The notes beneath the pieces are model-generated. The model was not told the DNA's origin, did not search any database, and saw only the letters and a program-made list of their open reading frames with translations. Shown one piece after another: positions 5,631 to 5,820 of a stretch of DNA of 5,820 bases. Position 1 is the first letter of the stretch; each line of letters opens with the position of its first letter. The position numbers and the translations under genes are program-made. The stretch covers positions 1-5,820 of the forward strand of contig CALCML010000079.1 in the NCBI GenBank assembly GCA_937967765.1. The letters are read 5' to 3'. The DNA comes from an uncultured Carnobacterium sp. (GTDB lineage Bacteria; Bacillota; Bacilli; Lactobacillales; Aerococcaceae).

Positions 5631-5820
5631 AGAATACAGACCGCCGACTCCTGCTTTTTATTCTTAAAAAATGCTTTTATAACAAGTTTTTGACTGAGTG
5701 CTGATTCCTTCAAATCCTTGCGGATTTTTTTATAATGGCTGTAATGGGGCACCGGCTTGAGCCACGGTCTCAAGCTCTTTCAAGATTCAAACGTACTCTA
5801 GAAAATAAATTTTCAAGAGT
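5631..5820. other. non-coding stretch with three inverted repeats upstream of the cshA promoter
   Basis: I see no supported gene here. Three inverted repeats stand out. At 5712-5727 AAATCC and GGATTT flank a TTGC loop, followed on the plus strand by a T-run. At 5755-5775 GCTTGAG and CTCAAGC flank seven bases. At 5795-5820 ACTCT-A-GAAAAT and ATTTTC-A-AGAGT flank AA with one A-A mismatch; this repeat touches the window edge and may continue. A plus-strand TATAAT lies at 5731-5736 but has no clear -35 box. The region may be the tail of the next minus-strand transcript, or part of an RNA gene or divergent transcript beyond the window. Confidence 0.55.

Noticed and set aside
5712..5731. Plus-strand intrinsic terminator (AAATCC-TTGC-GGATTT followed by T-run)
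   Set aside because: The stem is only six pairs and A/T-rich, and no plus-strand gene or promoter upstream would need it. It is kept only as an inverted repeat.
5588..5773. Minus-strand 61-codon open frame with a lysine-rich start and hydrophobic end (ending CILAGCVLYYSLS)
   Set aside because: It starts with TTG without a ribosome site and covers the whole cshA promoter and the 5712-5727 and 5755-5773 inverted repeats, so it looks like chance.
5735..5820. Plus-strand frame starting ATGGCTGTAATGG and open to the window edge
   Set aside because: No Shine-Dalgarno sequence precedes it, the ATG overlaps the TATAAT box, and the frame runs through two inverted repeats. It cannot be judged without more sequence.
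1..5820. tRNA, rRNA, CRISPR array, insertion sequence or prophage features
   Set aside because: No cloverleaf-like tRNA, no spaced direct repeats, no transposase fragments and no terminal repeats with target duplications could be seen on either strand.

Overview
The window looks like a stretch of chromosome from a low-to-moderate GC Firmicute, most likely a member of the Lactobacillales. A Carnobacteriaceae-type organism (Granulicatella or a relative) is possible, but this is only an impression from protein style. The signs are strong AGGAGG-type ribosome sites, sigma-A-like promoters, intrinsic terminators with U-tracts, a CshA-type DEAD-box helicase and a stand-alone lipoate-protein ligase. 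All six supported genes lie on the minus strand, so transcription runs from high to low coordinates.

Layout in the direction of transcription. (1) 5820-5448 has no supported gene. Its distal part (about 5712-5820) holds three inverted repeats of unknown purpose. Its proximal part holds a good promoter and a leader of roughly 150 nt with a terminator-like hairpin. (2) 5447-3918 is cshA, a full-length RNA helicase, closed by a strong terminator. (3) 3807-3097 is a CPBP-family (Abi/CAAX-protease-like) membrane protein with an intact motif set, its own promoter and terminator, and visibly A+T-rich DNA. (4) 2920-2159 is a second, divergent CPBP-family protein in which the motif-1 arginine is replaced by leucine, again with its own promoter and terminator. 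(5) A perfect 24-bp palindrome (2085-2108) sits between that terminator and the next promoter. (6) 1972-941 is lplA, lipoate-protein ligase, with its own promoter and terminator. (7) 789-439 encodes a small four-helix membrane protein of unknown function. It is followed 20 bases later by (8) an EstA/esterase-D-like serine hydrolase that runs off the left edge of the window. Genes 7 and 8 are probably co-transcribed.

Functionally this is a set of separately transcribed genes rather than one pathway: RNA metabolism (CshA), cofactor salvage (LplA), a carboxylesterase, and three membrane proteins. The two CPBP proteins could act in protein maturation or in bacteriocin self-immunity, but no bacteriocin gene is visible beside them. 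I see no convincing new multi-gene system. The points most worth a second look are the structured cshA leader, the perfect palindrome upstream of lplA, the altered CPBP motif, and the unexplained inverted-repeat cluster at the right edge.
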